Assembly: GCF_965638725.1 (NCBI RefSeq)
Contig: NC_134950.1
Coordinates: forward strand, 26,192,932 to 26,256,931
DNA: 64,000 nucleotides
Direction of reading: 5' to 3'
Source: Aptenodytes patagonicus
Lineage: Eukaryota; Chordata; Aves; Sphenisciformes; Spheniscidae
A program made the translations under genes and the position numbers. The notes below the pieces were generated by a model. That model had not been told where the DNA came from and ran no database searches. It saw only the letters and a list, made by a program, of their open reading frames with translations. Shown here in pieces: positions 11,956-25,335 of the stretch; the stretch's first letter is position 1; every line of letters starts with the position of its first letter.

Positions 11956-14900
11956 CCAAATATTACCTGTAGTCCAATGGAAAAAATCAAACATTACAAA
12001 GGGACTTTGAAAAGGTGTTTGCAGACTGTTGCCTTGGAAGAGAGGGTTTGAAGAGCCCTTGTTACAGATGCTCTACAAAAATACCAAGCCACACACCGTG
12101 TAACAACTTACTTCATGAATTTCTGCGTGGTAGAGCAGGTGCATCATAAACTACATGTTGCTGATACAGAAGCTTAAACCCAAAGCAACATCATATTCAG
12201 ATAGCGGTCAAATAGGAGCAGCAAAAATCAAAATATATCCACTAATGTATTGAGGAGCTACAGTTTGAATACACATGCAGTAATCCAATGAAAAGTATAA
12301 AAAATCTTCCTATTTCCTCTCATTTTGCTCTTCATATTTCTCATTTTGTACTTTGCCAGAGACAGCATCAAAATGTTTGGTCTTCCTACCTAGTATAAAT
12401 ACCTTCTCATTTTACTTCAGCCTCTCCAATACTAAATGCATACAGGAATTTGAACCAGCTCAGCATCCTACAAAATCCTAGCAATCACTTGCATGGATGG
12501 GAAACTAAGAAGGTTCTGGAAAGAGGTAAGGTTTCATTTATTTTTGCCTAAACCACAGTTTGTCTTTTTGTTCCTACGTTATTGGCAGCCTCATAAGTGA
12601 TGATCCAGACGCTGAACACTGCAATAACAAAAATCCCTTGCAGCAGGAACCAGGTTTTCTTCCAAGAAAAGGAGGGAGCACTGTTGCCTGACTGGTGGTG
12701 CCAATCAGCAGAAAGTGCCGATCAGCTGTTCCCAAAGAGAAGCGCTGGGACCCTTTGCTGTGTTGATTGTCCTCTCCTTGTGCATCCTTTGCAAGCCTCA
12801 GGCTGATGTGGGCACTGCTAGACTGTCTCCGTCTTTGGTTCCCATCATGATGGGCAGTTAACTTCTCACTAGAGAGCCCTCTCAGAACCATTCGCACTGA
12901 AGGTTGCACAGAAGTCCTGAAGGTGACCTCAGCTCAAACACAGGCAACACTTCTTCTAATGAAGAAGCACTTTCTTCTCACCTAGGTGGCTGAATCCTAA
13001 CCACTTCATTCTATAAAATAAAATAAGTGCCACCTACAGTGGCACCCTGCAGGTCATCTATTCCTAGAAAGCCACATTAAAAAAAAAGAGTCCTAAAGAA
13101 AAAATAGAGAGAAAGCTATGAAGATACCCTACACAAAGTACTGAATATTTACAGAACAGATTGATAAGAAAGGCAATATACAATAAACTCCAAGAGGTCG
13201 CTGAAGACCTGAACTCTCAGTGCTGATGAGAAGGAGTCAGAAAGATGTTGAGATGGTTCCAATCTTTATATCCCTGGCTGGGAGAAGAAGGACATCCTGA
13301 GAATGTGCCCCAACAGGTACAGCAACCCAGGAGTTGCTAAAGCATGGGAACCATGTGTGGGTTTGTCACCAATCAGGTGAAAAACAACTTCCAACCAGAA
13401 GAAAAAAAAAACACGTTGATTTTCTTTGTAGCAACAGCAATTTTTCAAGCCAGGTGACTAGACAGAGACGTTTACCTTCAGTGCAGTCACCTAGACAAAG
13501 GTCCGGTGTTCAGTGGGGCTGTGCACTAGGCATTTCGTTCCCAGCAGCAGGAAAGGGCAGGTGCCTTGGACCCATGGGTAGTTGCAACCTTCAGTGATGG
13601 GACTTGTGATACCTTTAGGTGTGCGAGGTGTAGGTGAGAGAAACTGAGGTTGTGGTTAATGCTTTTGGATCCAAGAGACATGTTCAGTTCTCAGCATCGC
13701 CACTTAACACAGTTTGATCTCTGCCTTGCATGTTGCAACCTTTTTCCTATTCACTCGCCTCGTCTATTTAGTCTATGGCAGGAATTGCTGTTGCGAGTCC
13801 CATGCCCAATGCTATTCCACTGTTGCCTAGGGCCTCTAATAACAGAAAATAATAACAATCATAATCTTAGAAACCAGAGTTTGAAAAAAAAAATTTATTT
13901 CCAGGGATGCTTTGGGCAGCTTTTTACTTTCTCTGTGCGTGCAGCTCCCTCAGTGCTGGCACCAATTCCACATTTGCCCCGGTTGGTTGGAGACAGAACT
14001 TTGTGTATAAAAAAAGGATGTTTTCGCGTAAGTCTCTTTTTTTGTATAAGTGAAGTTTAAAAGACTTTAAAAACCGTCAGAGGAAAAAAAAGGAAGAAGA
14101 AGAACTTAGTCACCAGGATATGAAAAACTGCTTTTTCTAGACATCCTGGTTGACTTCCAAGCTGCATCTGACAGCTAGAGAAGCGCAGTCCATCATGGCT
14201 CTTTTTCCATTTCCAGTCCTTTCCCTGAAGCCTTTCATTTCTGTAAAACATTCCCTCTCAGTGTCCCCCACACTTCATCCCACTCATGACTGGCTTAAGT
14301 GATGCATCTGAAAGATCTAAGCTGTGTGAAACACGACTTTGTGCAAGTCCAACACCAGGGACGGATGGAGGGACTCAGACAACCCTTTTTTTTCTGCAGG
14401 TGTGGTAATTTGGGAAACTTACAGATGCTGAATCTGTCACACTAGATCCATTAGTCTCTGCACAGAGTGCTGAGTATGCTCATGTGTGCACATGGTCATA
14501 TAGAAACATGCACATACAGGAGAAAAATCAGAAAAAATTGTAGAGCTTTCCTTTCCATTAACCTGATCTTTCAGCTATACCTTCCTAACCTGAGAGGAGT
14601 GGATACCCTACAGCTTATAGAAAGACCAGCTTTGAGTGGGGAATTTATTTTCCTCTTAAAACCAACATAGGTATTTTTTATTAATTCATCCTGTATCTTC
14701 TAGCTTTAGCAATAGCCTGTGCCATGTCAGGCTTTACTGAAGACCTCCCATTTGTGTAAGAATTGCTATACTCCATCAAGCCACAATCTGCTTAGTCTAA
14801 TATCTTGCTTTCAAGACTTGCCAAGATGTTTCAAAGGAAATTCTTGAAAATCCCAGTGGTACTCAAATTATGGCAAAATCTGTTTCTAAGATGCCACCTT

Positions 14901-17900
14901 CTTTTTAGCAGTTGGTTTATGTCCTTATTTTTTCTGCTCTCCGTTTTCAATATTTATGTCAGTAAACAAGGTGAGATCCTCGTTAGTTATCTAAAGGGAG
15001 CATTGCTCCACTGATTCCAGTTGAGATGCATCATGTCATACCAGATTAAGATGTGTTTCCCTCTTCTTATTGTGCCCATCATTGCCACGGTATCAAAGCA
15101 TTCTCTTTTGAAACAGTAGCATTTTTTGTTTGGTTAGTTTTGGACACTGATAATTTAGTAAAGGACTTCATAGACCTTCTGCTGTGCTCTAATTTATGAA
15201 TTATAATAGTTCATTTTAAATGCACCGTAAGTCCTGTAAGTGGTTCATGTACCCCTTCTCAAAAGCTGCCATGCGTGGCGCCTGGTAGGCAGTGTAAGCA
15301 ACCCTGCTCACATCCAAGACCTCCCCTCACTGTTCACCTCTTTCTGCAGAATCATCAGTGATGATATTCTACAGCATGGGTTGCAACTGTTTCTCTTTCG
15401 GCCTGTCTAAAATCAGTCATTTTTCCTTTTTCTTCTGTTTCTGTCTCTTGGCCCATTTCTAATCCATGACAGCACTTTTCTTCTTGTCCCGTCACTGCTT
15501 AGTTTCTTCAATACCCTCTTGTGAGGGATTTTGTAAGAGACTTTTTGAAAGCTTTGGTGATCTCCTGAACGGAGGGTATGACATCATTTCAGAGTCCAAA
15601 CATTACCTGTCCCCTGTCTCCCTACAAAATCTGCCGAGGTGAGAAGGGCGGAGGGGACTGAACAGCCATTGTGTGCGTGCTGGCTGGCACAGTCTCCTCC
15701 ATCTGATGGTGCTTTCCATGGAAATTGTGGCTGCATTCACTTTGGCTGAGTTTTGAGGGCTATTTCTGGAAGGTTTAAGAACCTCCAGGGAGTGACTTTT
15801 ATTCATGTAAAGGGTCTTGACTTTAATTTATTAAAGAAATAAAAACATGCCCCCATGCTTAACTTCAGTTGGCTTTCACAGAGTATAAAGAAGGGGGATG
15901 GCTGGAGCAGAAGCCAGGTGGGTATGGATCCCTGGTTTGCTGGGATGGCTTTTCTGAACCAGGACAGGATCAAACAGCCTGAGAGGAGATGAGTAGGGGA
16001 GAGAGGAGCTGATGCTACCTGTGACCAAAAGATTGTCAACCAATGATGATGGCTTGGGGCAGTGAATAAAAGTCCTTTGGATCTTCCACAAGACTTCCCT
16101 CCAGGTGAGGGAAGAGGTCAGGAGAAGAGAAGAACGTTTGGGGGAGAGGTGTACAGAGGACCAAAGAGGGGAGTTTTTGAGCACGGTCACTACAGTAAAG
16201 GCAAGTCTCAGGGACCTTTAAACAGTGGAGTGACTATAATCTGCCAGTACTCTATATTACAGAACATAGATAGACTATGCTGCTGCTACTGTGTAACTCA
16301 GGGTGGATGAGTTGTCCATTTTTTTTAATATCCTCTATTCCAGTATACTAGGTTATGTGGATACATGAACAGAGAGAGAATCTAAGGCATAATTTTGGAG
16401 AAAATCAAGCCTTGTTGGCTTTTTAAAAGTGAGCAACCTGTACATTCAAAAAGCAGGCATTTGAGAGCATGTCAAAGTTTGTTTTGATTCACTGAGGGGT
16501 AAATTTGCCATTGTTTGTGTTGGAAGAAATTGATTCTAGGGGTTGCATAAGTTGGAAGCTTTTTAAATTTGGGACAGCTGGACTTCCCAAAAATTAACAA
16601 ATGGCCTTAGAATCTGCAATATTATTGTATTTAAATAACCATTAGTGCGTAGCCTCCAAAACCAGGCACATCTTCTCCAAACCATCCTTTCCTTCTCTTC
16701 TTATCTTGGAATTCTCCCTTACTTGAAGGTATCTTCTATGGACATCCAGGGACTTTCATCTACTGCCCTAACTTCTTGCAGCAAAGTCTTTTGGTCACTG
16801 ATGGTGCCATATCTTTTTCAATAAGCTCAGTGTTGGCATGTAGGAACTGGTGCTGCCTTAGGGGGCTTGGGAAACTTCTGAGCAATTGGAATTAAACATC
16901 CTTTGGCCACAGGTGAGAAGGCAGTGTGCAGTAATTGTCTAGCTAGACAAAGTGGGATTGCTTGGCTGTTATCCAGAAGGTGCATGTCTGAATAGAATGT
17001 ATTAATGCAACAGTCAAGAAATGCTAATGCCACTGTTTTCCAGGTTAGCAGATGTTGGTGGAGGGGAAAACCTCAGAAAAAATGGGATCAATGGGAGTGA
17101 GGGATTCAACTGTCATTTTACTGCTGTAGATGGCCTTTCTATAGTAAACCTAAGCCCCGTTGGTAATGAGGTCATTCTTCACCTGCTCTTCGAACAGCAG
17201 ATTTCTATCTCCAGCAGTGTAAATCTGGTACTTCTTATGAATCATAAAATCTTTTTTTAAAACTATACAAGAAAAAGAAACGGTCACTCAAGGAACAACT
17301 AATCCAATATCGTCCCATAAAATGGGTAGGCATCTCCTGTAATAAACCTTAATTGAGAACGTGTTACCAAAATAGATGCGGTAAGTTATACTTGATACAG
17401 AAAAATGTCTTCTCCTTTCTATCTAAATAGCCTTTTTCTGTGTTGTGGTATTTCCTGACTGCACCATTTGGCTCATTGCGACAGCAGAACGATTCAGTGT
17501 AGCTGCGAGAGCTGGGAGGCAGGCTCTCTCTTCTGTCAACAGGCAACTTGAAGGGTTTGCCAGATAGATAAGCTCCAGGCTGTACTTTTGCCTCAGGATA
17601 CCAGCACACGTGCCAGCCCAGGTAACAGCAAACTCCGGGATTAAGCTAGGAAATAAACTGTAATGTAAATAGGTGGAGGTTTTGAACCAAATTAATAATA
17701 CATTTGTTGAATGCAACCTTTCTTTTTCCTCTTGACCGTTGATAATTTATAGCACCCTGCACTAATTTGTTCCTCTTTCCGATTGCCCATTTTGCTCCTT
17801 CTCTTTCCCTTTCCATCCAGCAAGTGTTGCTATCCCCAAAATTTCGAACACCACCATTATGGCAGTAACTCCTACCACAGAGGTGCAGACCTTACCTCTA

Positions 17901-20900
17901 CCAATGGCAGGTAATGCAGACCTGAGAGATACTGGTGCTGGTAAGGCAGGAAGGTATTATGAGATTATAGCTATCCTAGTAATTTAGGCACGCCTAGGTT
18001 TAAATACCTAGATGGATGGACCAACTGTAACAGCACCCCCTGGCTCATGACGCCTCCTGACCAAGTCCAGGAGCTGTCTGGGAGAACGGTCAAAAGCATG
18101 CCTGAAACCATATAACAGTATAGGTGATCATAGTCATTGTCCAGAAGTGTTCCCACCATTTGATTTTCTAGTACAGACTTAGCCTGGATGTCCTTTGCAC
18201 TGCATAGCAAATACCAAAAGCAAATTAATTGGTGGTGCCCTGGTCAGGGTGGTCAGTACTGAAGATGTTGGCATTATCTGCTCTCATACTGCTGAGATGA
18301 TCACAGGCATATTTTAATTCTTGATGCTTTGAGGACATGATACCAGAATCTGGTAGCCAAAGCTTGGGAGGGCTGCAGAGGAAGCTACCAGCTCTTCTCC
18401 AAGGCAGGACTGCAACTGAGGTCTCTGAACCACCATTATGGAAAAGAGATTAGATCCCTTTCTCCAGCTATGGAAATGGTCCCTCTTTTCCCATTGTGAA
18501 AGTTGTTGCTAGATAATCAGACAACACCTGCAGCAGAACAGTAGCTGTAGATAACTGTGCCATGTTTCATGGGACCGAGGAAAGATGCATGGATTTTTCC
18601 AGCAAAAATACATTCAGGTGTGCTGACCCAGTGGTTTGTGGTGGTTTTGGGAATGACACCAGCTGAGCGCTTTTGTAGGGCAGTGGCATTTCCTTGGATA
18701 CAGGCAGCACCAGGCGCAGACGAGGCCAGTGCAAACCAAAGCAAGGCAGCACTGCAAGGGATCAATAGGGAGGAAAAGGGGAAAAAAGGCAGGTAAAAGA
18801 TATATCAGTATTACTTTATATTTAGAGATAGTAAAGGCTGTGAAGCGGACAAGATGATTAAAAGATAACACTAATGCAAGAATGAATTGGTATAAAATTA
18901 GTCATGAATACATGAATGAGGGTAATTAAAAGGCTTTAACTGTCAGATGGCAGTGAGGTTCTGGTATGCACTTCTAACGCATGCAAACTGCTTTAAAATG
19001 GAGCTGATTCAGTTTAAGAAAGTGATTGCCTGACGAGACTGTGAGAGCAGGAGAGCTGCTGCATCACCTCGAGGCTGCAGGCCCAGGAATGGTGCTGTTT
19101 AAATGCCAGGATATATGCAATGATATACCTGAGCAAGACTACCTGAAGCCTCTCAGCCAAAGCAGCTGACAGTCAACTGCTTTGCAGAGACATCCTTTTC
19201 TTACAGGCCAGTTTCTGCTGGTTCAGGAGATGAGCAAACATCATTCATCTGACTCGCCTTCTAATGGACTTAAGTTATTATACGTTATTCCCTACATCTG
19301 TATATAAGATCAGTATATCTTTGCTTAAGCCCAATTAAAAGAAAAATCTGGTAGATTAATGTATGAAAACACCATTGTAATTTTATTTGATCAGTTCTTA
19401 AGCTAAAGACAACTGACTGGCGTGCTCTATTGGCACGCGGATGCTAGTCCCACGCGTACAACCACAACCAGCTCAGAGCAAGCCAGCTTCATTAAGCTGG
19501 TCCTTAGTAACTCTAATCCCGGTGTTATATATTCCCTCTGGGACCAGCAGGCAGAACCTGTCCTTTTCCCAGAAGGTCAGTGTTTTCTCTCAACTGTTTT
19601 CATTTCCATTTTTTAAGGCCCACATGGGGAAAGGTGAGATTAACGTGGCCTAATTCTGTGGTGCTCAACCATAAGCAGTCTTTGCTAAAGCTAATGGGAA
19701 TTGCTTGGGGCTGCAAATGCAGCACTGCACGAGCAAACCGGAATTTGGACTGAAAAACAAGTATCCTAGGTCTTCTGCACTTGCTTGATCACAGAAGTTC
19801 CCTCTGGTCTTAAGGCCTTACCTAAGATCAGAATTGCTCACAACAACTTTATAGAAGCAAATTTTTAAAATATCTGAAAACCTGCATTAGTGCAATTCTG
19901 CCACTAATGTCATTGATATTTTTCCTACCTGTTAGGCATCTGTTTAACCCCCTCTGTGCCATACTGCAGGTCTGTGTTTGTAGTGTGGATGTAGGTCTGG
20001 GAAAATACATTCTGGAGCTTCTAACAACTGGAGGCCCTTGGTCTCCTGAGGCAACGGAGGACCCAGAGACCTTTGGTGTAACTCATCATTTGCATTCAAT
20101 ATGCACCAGTATTCCAACCCATGTGCTCAGGACACATTCTCCCTTTCAGGAATTGCAGCTGGATCACCCACTGTCTGGATCCTAGGAAGCCACTCTGCCT
20201 TAGTGAAATCGCCATTACTCTTCCAGAAATGAATCACATCACACAAACAGTAACATTTTTTTAATGAACCTTACAAAAAGACCTGGTGAGTTGGTATAAC
20301 AGTCTCTGGAGTGAAGGAAGGCTGTGCTTTGCGATCTGCAATAGGCTGCAAACCAATTAAGAAAATTCAACTTCAGGAATGCAATTTGTTAATCTCTTTT
20401 CAGATGATTGTCTTGAAAACATCCAAATGAGACTTCACTTGACCTAGATGTAGGTCAACAGAGAGATAATTGCTTCAAAAAATAGTGTCGCTAATCTTGT
20501 GAGCACGGCAATATTTTTGAGCAGGCTGTAAACAGCTGGAGAACCCTTACCAGAGAGCCAAGTCTGAGTGTGTGCTGTGAACAGTAGTGCTGCAGTAAAA
20601 ACCTGGAGCATCTTCTTATGGGTGTAGTGAATAGTGTAAATTCACGCCATATCAAAACTCCAAATTAGACTCTGCTCTGTCTGCAAAAATGACTGTGAGT
20701 ATAGGTGTTGCAGGGGAAACCTGCAGAGGAGGAAGCGCTGCACAAACAGGCAGCAGGAACATGGATGCCTCACCAACACCTTTCCAGGCTGGTCCAAAAC
20801 TCATCCCATGGGTGTACTGCCCTCTTCCAGCATCCCCCACCCGGCCGTGGGCAGGACGTGAAGAGGTCCCAGAAAAATACAGCACAGGGACAGCCTCCCA

Positions 20901-21693
20901 GATGACCAACAAAGTTTGGAAAGGGGAGGGAGGAATCACAGTGTCCTGCATATTTTTCCTTCAAAACATTGTAAAATTAGTACAAGTCCACATGACATAC
21001 ATGTCTTGGTATGTGTTTGTTTTCTTAACAACATGCTCCAGATAGCTGTAGCACTCCATGCACACATGGGGTAGGGTTGTCGTAGTAAATGCTGGGTCTT
21101 TGGGATCAAAAAACAGGGTAAATCAGTGGCAAAAGTGCCCTTCGCTCTCTCCATGGCAATTCTATAGGGTACCCCCATCTCTAAGCCAGTTTCAACTGGC
21201 TTTTGTTTCTTTGGCACAATATGCCATTACTAAGGCAAGAGTGAGTGTATTTGGCATTTTTAATCTTTTCTGACTGGAAGTTATTCTATGGTTTGTGACA
21301 ACATAGTGAAGTGTATCTTCTTAAATAAATTTACCTTTCAGCAGAGATTCCTGGGAAGGAGGCTTCCGACAGGTGGCTTATTTGCTGCAAATGCTGCGCA
21401 ATGTTTCATTTCCTCTGAATTTTCTGCAGCGTTTTTTGTCTCTGTAATAAAATTCTCCATAGTAGATGGGTGAGGGTCTCCTTCTTTCTCGCTGCTTTTA
21501 ACCAGCAATTTCATTCTGGTTGAAACTAGTTTGAGCAGCCGGGCAGAAATCTGGATTTCAGCAGATTGGCATTTGCATGCAAAACCCAACCATGTTGTAT
21601 GACCTGCACTGCATCACACCCACTGAGGATCTGGCCCGTTTTTTTTATGCAGGAAATGTTGATCTCCCATTAGGAAAGACCAAGCCATTTCAC
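11956..21693. other. Noncoding interval, no gene recognised
   Basis: Almost 10 kb of mixed-composition sequence. Open frames are short, occur on both strands and show no known domain. Short homopurine patches (for example near 14082-14102) and T runs are present. I see no RNA gene, intact mobile element or convincing exon. Confidence 0.5.
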
Positions 21694-21795
21694 ACAAGGG
21701 CCAGGATCACGCACTCCATTTTACAGACAAGGAAATGGAGCACAAAGAAGAAAAAAGAAGTGGTTTGTCCCAGTACCGCAAGACAGAAGGAAATT
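21694..21795 (-). repeat. MIR-like SINE fragment
   Basis: Read on the minus strand, the segment contains the pattern TTTCCTTGTCTGTAAAATGG preceded by a diverged GGTACTGGGACAAACC block. The order resembles the middle and end of MIR-type tRNA-derived SINEs, where a CAGTTTCC...TCTGTAAAATGGG motif is typical. It is an old, eroded copy. Assignment rests on motif order only. Confidence 0.5.
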
Positions 21796-21888
21796 TTTAA
21801 AACGTTATTTTGTTTGACTTTCACATGGGATTGTCTTATCAGCTTGACCCTCACATAGTAATGGCAGTAAGGAAGTGATGATTTCAGG

Positions 21889-21945
21889 GGGATGGAAGAT
21901 GGAGGGATGGAAGATGGAAGGATGGAAGATGGAGGATGAAGGTGA
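21889..21945. repeat. GGATGGAAGAT-type minisatellite
   Basis: About five imperfect units built from GGATGGAAGATGGA, purine-rich on the plus strand. Its regularity suggests it could vary in length between individuals. Confidence 0.85.
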
Positions 21946-24900
21946 GAGCTTTGAGGACTTATCTCCTCCAAAAACAGAAAGTTGGACATCCCTTAACTGT
22001 TAAAGGCAGGTCTACAATTCCCTTTACTTGCATCTGACTGTGGTTGCTCATAAATCCCCTGATAAGAAGTCAGAACTTTTGCAGAGAAATACACAATATT
22101 TTCAAGAAATTTAAATGACCTTCCTCATGTCAAGTGGAGTTAATTGGGACACGTAATGATAATGTTTTTTCTCAGAAAATTCCAATTTGCCAGAATTAAA
22201 ACATTATACAGGAAAAGCTGCATTCAAACAGATTTTTCAACATTTTCAAGAGCTTTTTGTAAAGGTTTGAAATTATCAAAATGAAAAGTCTCAGGAGTTC
22301 TGATGTTCAAAATTCTGGTTCTCCAGCTCAGCACTACTTTGTTTCAAAATATAACCAAATTAAAGTCAAAGCCTTTACTCAGGGTGGAAAAAATGCTGCC
22401 ACATCTCATAACCTGTTCTACACAATTTTCATGAGCATCAATTACACCATAAAGCAAAGAAAAGTCAGAGCCTGTAAACCAAACTTCATCACTTCTCTGT
22501 GTCTCGGGTAGTCAGTTAAAACAGTGCGAAGCGGGCCTAGGTCTCACACTTTATTATTTGTTTATTAGTACCATTGTTCCGCAGAGCACCATTATTTAAG
22601 TAGAAATATGTTTTAAGGAACAGCCATAGAGAGCTGGTTTTCTGCCATCTGGAAAAAATAAAGGAGCCTGATTCTAAGACATGTTTGTGACATTTGTAAT
22701 GTAGATATGATGCTGTACGCATGCAGAAAACGTGCAGGTAATGATTTTTCCTTGTGAGCATATGAGGCATTTTTTGGTGATTTATTGAATTGCTTTTCTG
22801 CAAAGGTAAGGGAAAAAAAAATTATGAGGGTCTAAGTAGAGGAGTAAATCTCCCAAAGGTGCTCTCTGCCTCTTGGTGCAGCCCAGCCTCAGTGTCCCAC
22901 CAAGGTGGCTTTTAGCCCCAGAGCACAGTCGGACACCTCTAATCCCCTACTCACGGCAGTCCCACTGCGCTGGCCACCCCATCCCACACCGAGTGGGACA
23001 GGGCTGAGGCTGCAGGAAGGCGGTGCAAGGAAACCAGACCCCTGTTTTCTGGCCATGCTGTTGTCAGTCTGAGTGGACAATGGTTAAAAACCAAAAGTAA
23101 GCACACCAAGGGCTATGTAGGGTCACAGTGAGTGGCAAGCTGGGGTGAGACCTGGGCAAGTCTATGAAGAACCTGAATAACCCCAAAATCATCTTGTCCA
23201 CCCTACTGCTATCTTCGCCCACCGGGCAGCTTTAGCAGGCATTTACTGTGCATGCCTTGGAGGCTGCTGACTAAAGCTGTGGTCCTGCTCTCCCTTCCTG
23301 CCCCATCCTCATCTCACCCTGGTTTCTGCAACGAAACACCCGGCTGCAAGAGGCGGCACCTGGGGTGTGCCTGTGCGTGTGTGCATGCATGCATATGTGC
23401 ATGCTTTCCAGCAGACACAGCTCACAACGGTGGTTTCCTGGCACCTCCACCCAGTGCAAGCAAAGCCGTGGGAAAAGGCAGCCTGGGGTGGACACTGTGT
23501 CCAAAACTGGCCAAATCTTGGTTTTCCTCTGGCTCCGCTCAGGGATTTGTGTCCAAAGGAATATCATGCAGCTGCAGGGGTAACATCACTGGTGGGGTCA
23601 AAGCCCCAAGGAAGAGGCTCTCTGTCCTCTTCCCTTCTGCAGACCGAGCCTGAGCTGGAGCAGAGGAGAAGGAAACACACGTGCTGCACTCAGCAGGGGC
23701 AGCGTGCATCCAAAGATGAGGCAGGAGTGGTGGAACGGGGCTTGCTGTGACTTTCACCATTGCTGCTGCCCACCCACCTGCAGTACCTGCCTGACCTCTG
23801 CCAGGCTGTGGGAGCTCACAGCCTTCCCAAAACACCACACTGGGCATCTTGATACCTGGCCGCCAGGATAGGTGCCTGTGGTTGTAGGCACCCTTGGCCA
23901 AATGTGCTGCCTGACATATTCAGCACATTTAGTGTAAAAACTCATTTCTGTCCCTAATCAGCAGCAAATTTTGCCAACAGCATGCTAAAGTCAAGAGTCT
24001 GTCCCCCGCTCTAGGTGCTGAGCGTGGGCCTCATCATGCCTGTACATCTGTGAGCATATTTTCAAGTGCTTACACACTTATGTGCAATACAGCATCATAA
24101 AATGAAAGGAAAACACTCACGCGTTCTGTGAGAGTAGACAGACACAGGCATTATCAAATGATCTGGCTGCAGTTATAAATATATAATAATATTTAAATTT
24201 ACAAATCTGACTGCTTATATCTAAAAGCCATTATTTACTTTGTACATAAAAGTGCTTTACGTCATACACACATAATAAAGAAATGGAAAGTCTGAATTGC
24301 TCTACAAACATGGGACCTCATCATCTTCTAAGATTTAAGAAAGAAAAAGTTCACATGGAAAATTTAAACTTGGGCTACCAGGGTGGATTAGAGAGATCTA
24401 GTGATACGTATCAGAAAACTGAACTCTTTTTTTTTTAACAGTACTCTTTGTATAATGTGTTTTAATTCACCAGAATCAAATTAGACTTATCACTGTATTC
24501 TTTCAAGTGCAATTCAGAAGCATCTTGTGATAGTTATTCTCAGTGTGAAAAAATTTTCTCTAGTTTACTGCAAGTTTCATGTTTCAGAGATACAATATAT
24601 AAATGATACAAGTCAAAATGTGACTAATCCATTTCTACACATACTGATTAATACTTTTGGGCTTCAAGCATCATCAGTTATTTTTTAAATCAATTATTTA
24701 TAATTTTTATAGTTGCCTTAATGCTCATCTCATCTCCAAAGTGGCTTTTATTAAAGTAAATTTTGTAAATGAGCAATTATTAACAGGAAAGTATCAGCAT
24801 ACACTCATGTAACAGTAAACCAGCTTACTGACACCATGACGGAAGGAAAGGCCAGAGAAAGTATTTCTGTAGAAACTGGATCCATTGGCACTTTGGTCTC

Positions 24901-25184
24901 ATGTGACTTTCTTCCTCTTGGCCATCTCGGCTTGTGAAATGTACAGGGACGTCCTGTGCTTGAAACCTTCACCTCTGTCAGATTTGGTTGCTCTACATTC
25001 ATGAGGGCTTACAGATAAAGGACTATATTGCTCTCAGTGCCTAAAGAAACTAGATTAAAACTGGGATGAATGAGAAAAAAAGAAAACAAGCAAATCGTGC
25101 TTTATAGCTCTAGTTCATCACTATTTCTGTACATTGCTTCTCCTGTGTTTAATAATGACCTATCCTTTCCAGAGAAGGGTGGTC
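21946..25184. other. Noncoding interval, AT-rich part 24150-24790
   Basis: No gene recognised. The part at about 22860-23900 is more GC-rich but CpG-poor, with a TGTG/CATG-rich patch at 23370-23402. From about 24150 to 24790 the sequence becomes very AT-rich and repeat-free, with many TAAT and ATTA cores. That composition is often seen in conserved developmental enhancers, but conservation cannot be judged from one genome. Confidence 0.45.
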
Positions 25185-25335
25185 TTTTAGTTAAAAGTAC
25201 GTGACCAGCAAATCAGGACACTCGGCTTCTGTTTTCAGCTTTGGCATGTTTGTTCCTTGGCTTTGGGAAAATCACATCATTCCTGCCTACCAGGATTTTC
25301 ACAAATGTCAAACAGGTTAATAACCTTGGGAGGAA
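25185..25335 (+). repeat. MIR-like tRNA-derived SINE, diverged
   Basis: The plus strand follows the order expected of a MIR-like SINE: TCAGGACACTCGGCTTCTG, a diverged B-box region TTTTCAGCTTTGGC, then CTTTGGGAAAATCACATCAT, then CCAGGATTTTCACAAATGTC and AATAACC. This parallels the canonical order of '...GGTTC..., CTTGGGCAAGTCAC, CAGTTTCCCCATCTGTAAAA, AATAA'. The copy is strongly diverged and without clear ends. Confidence 0.55.
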
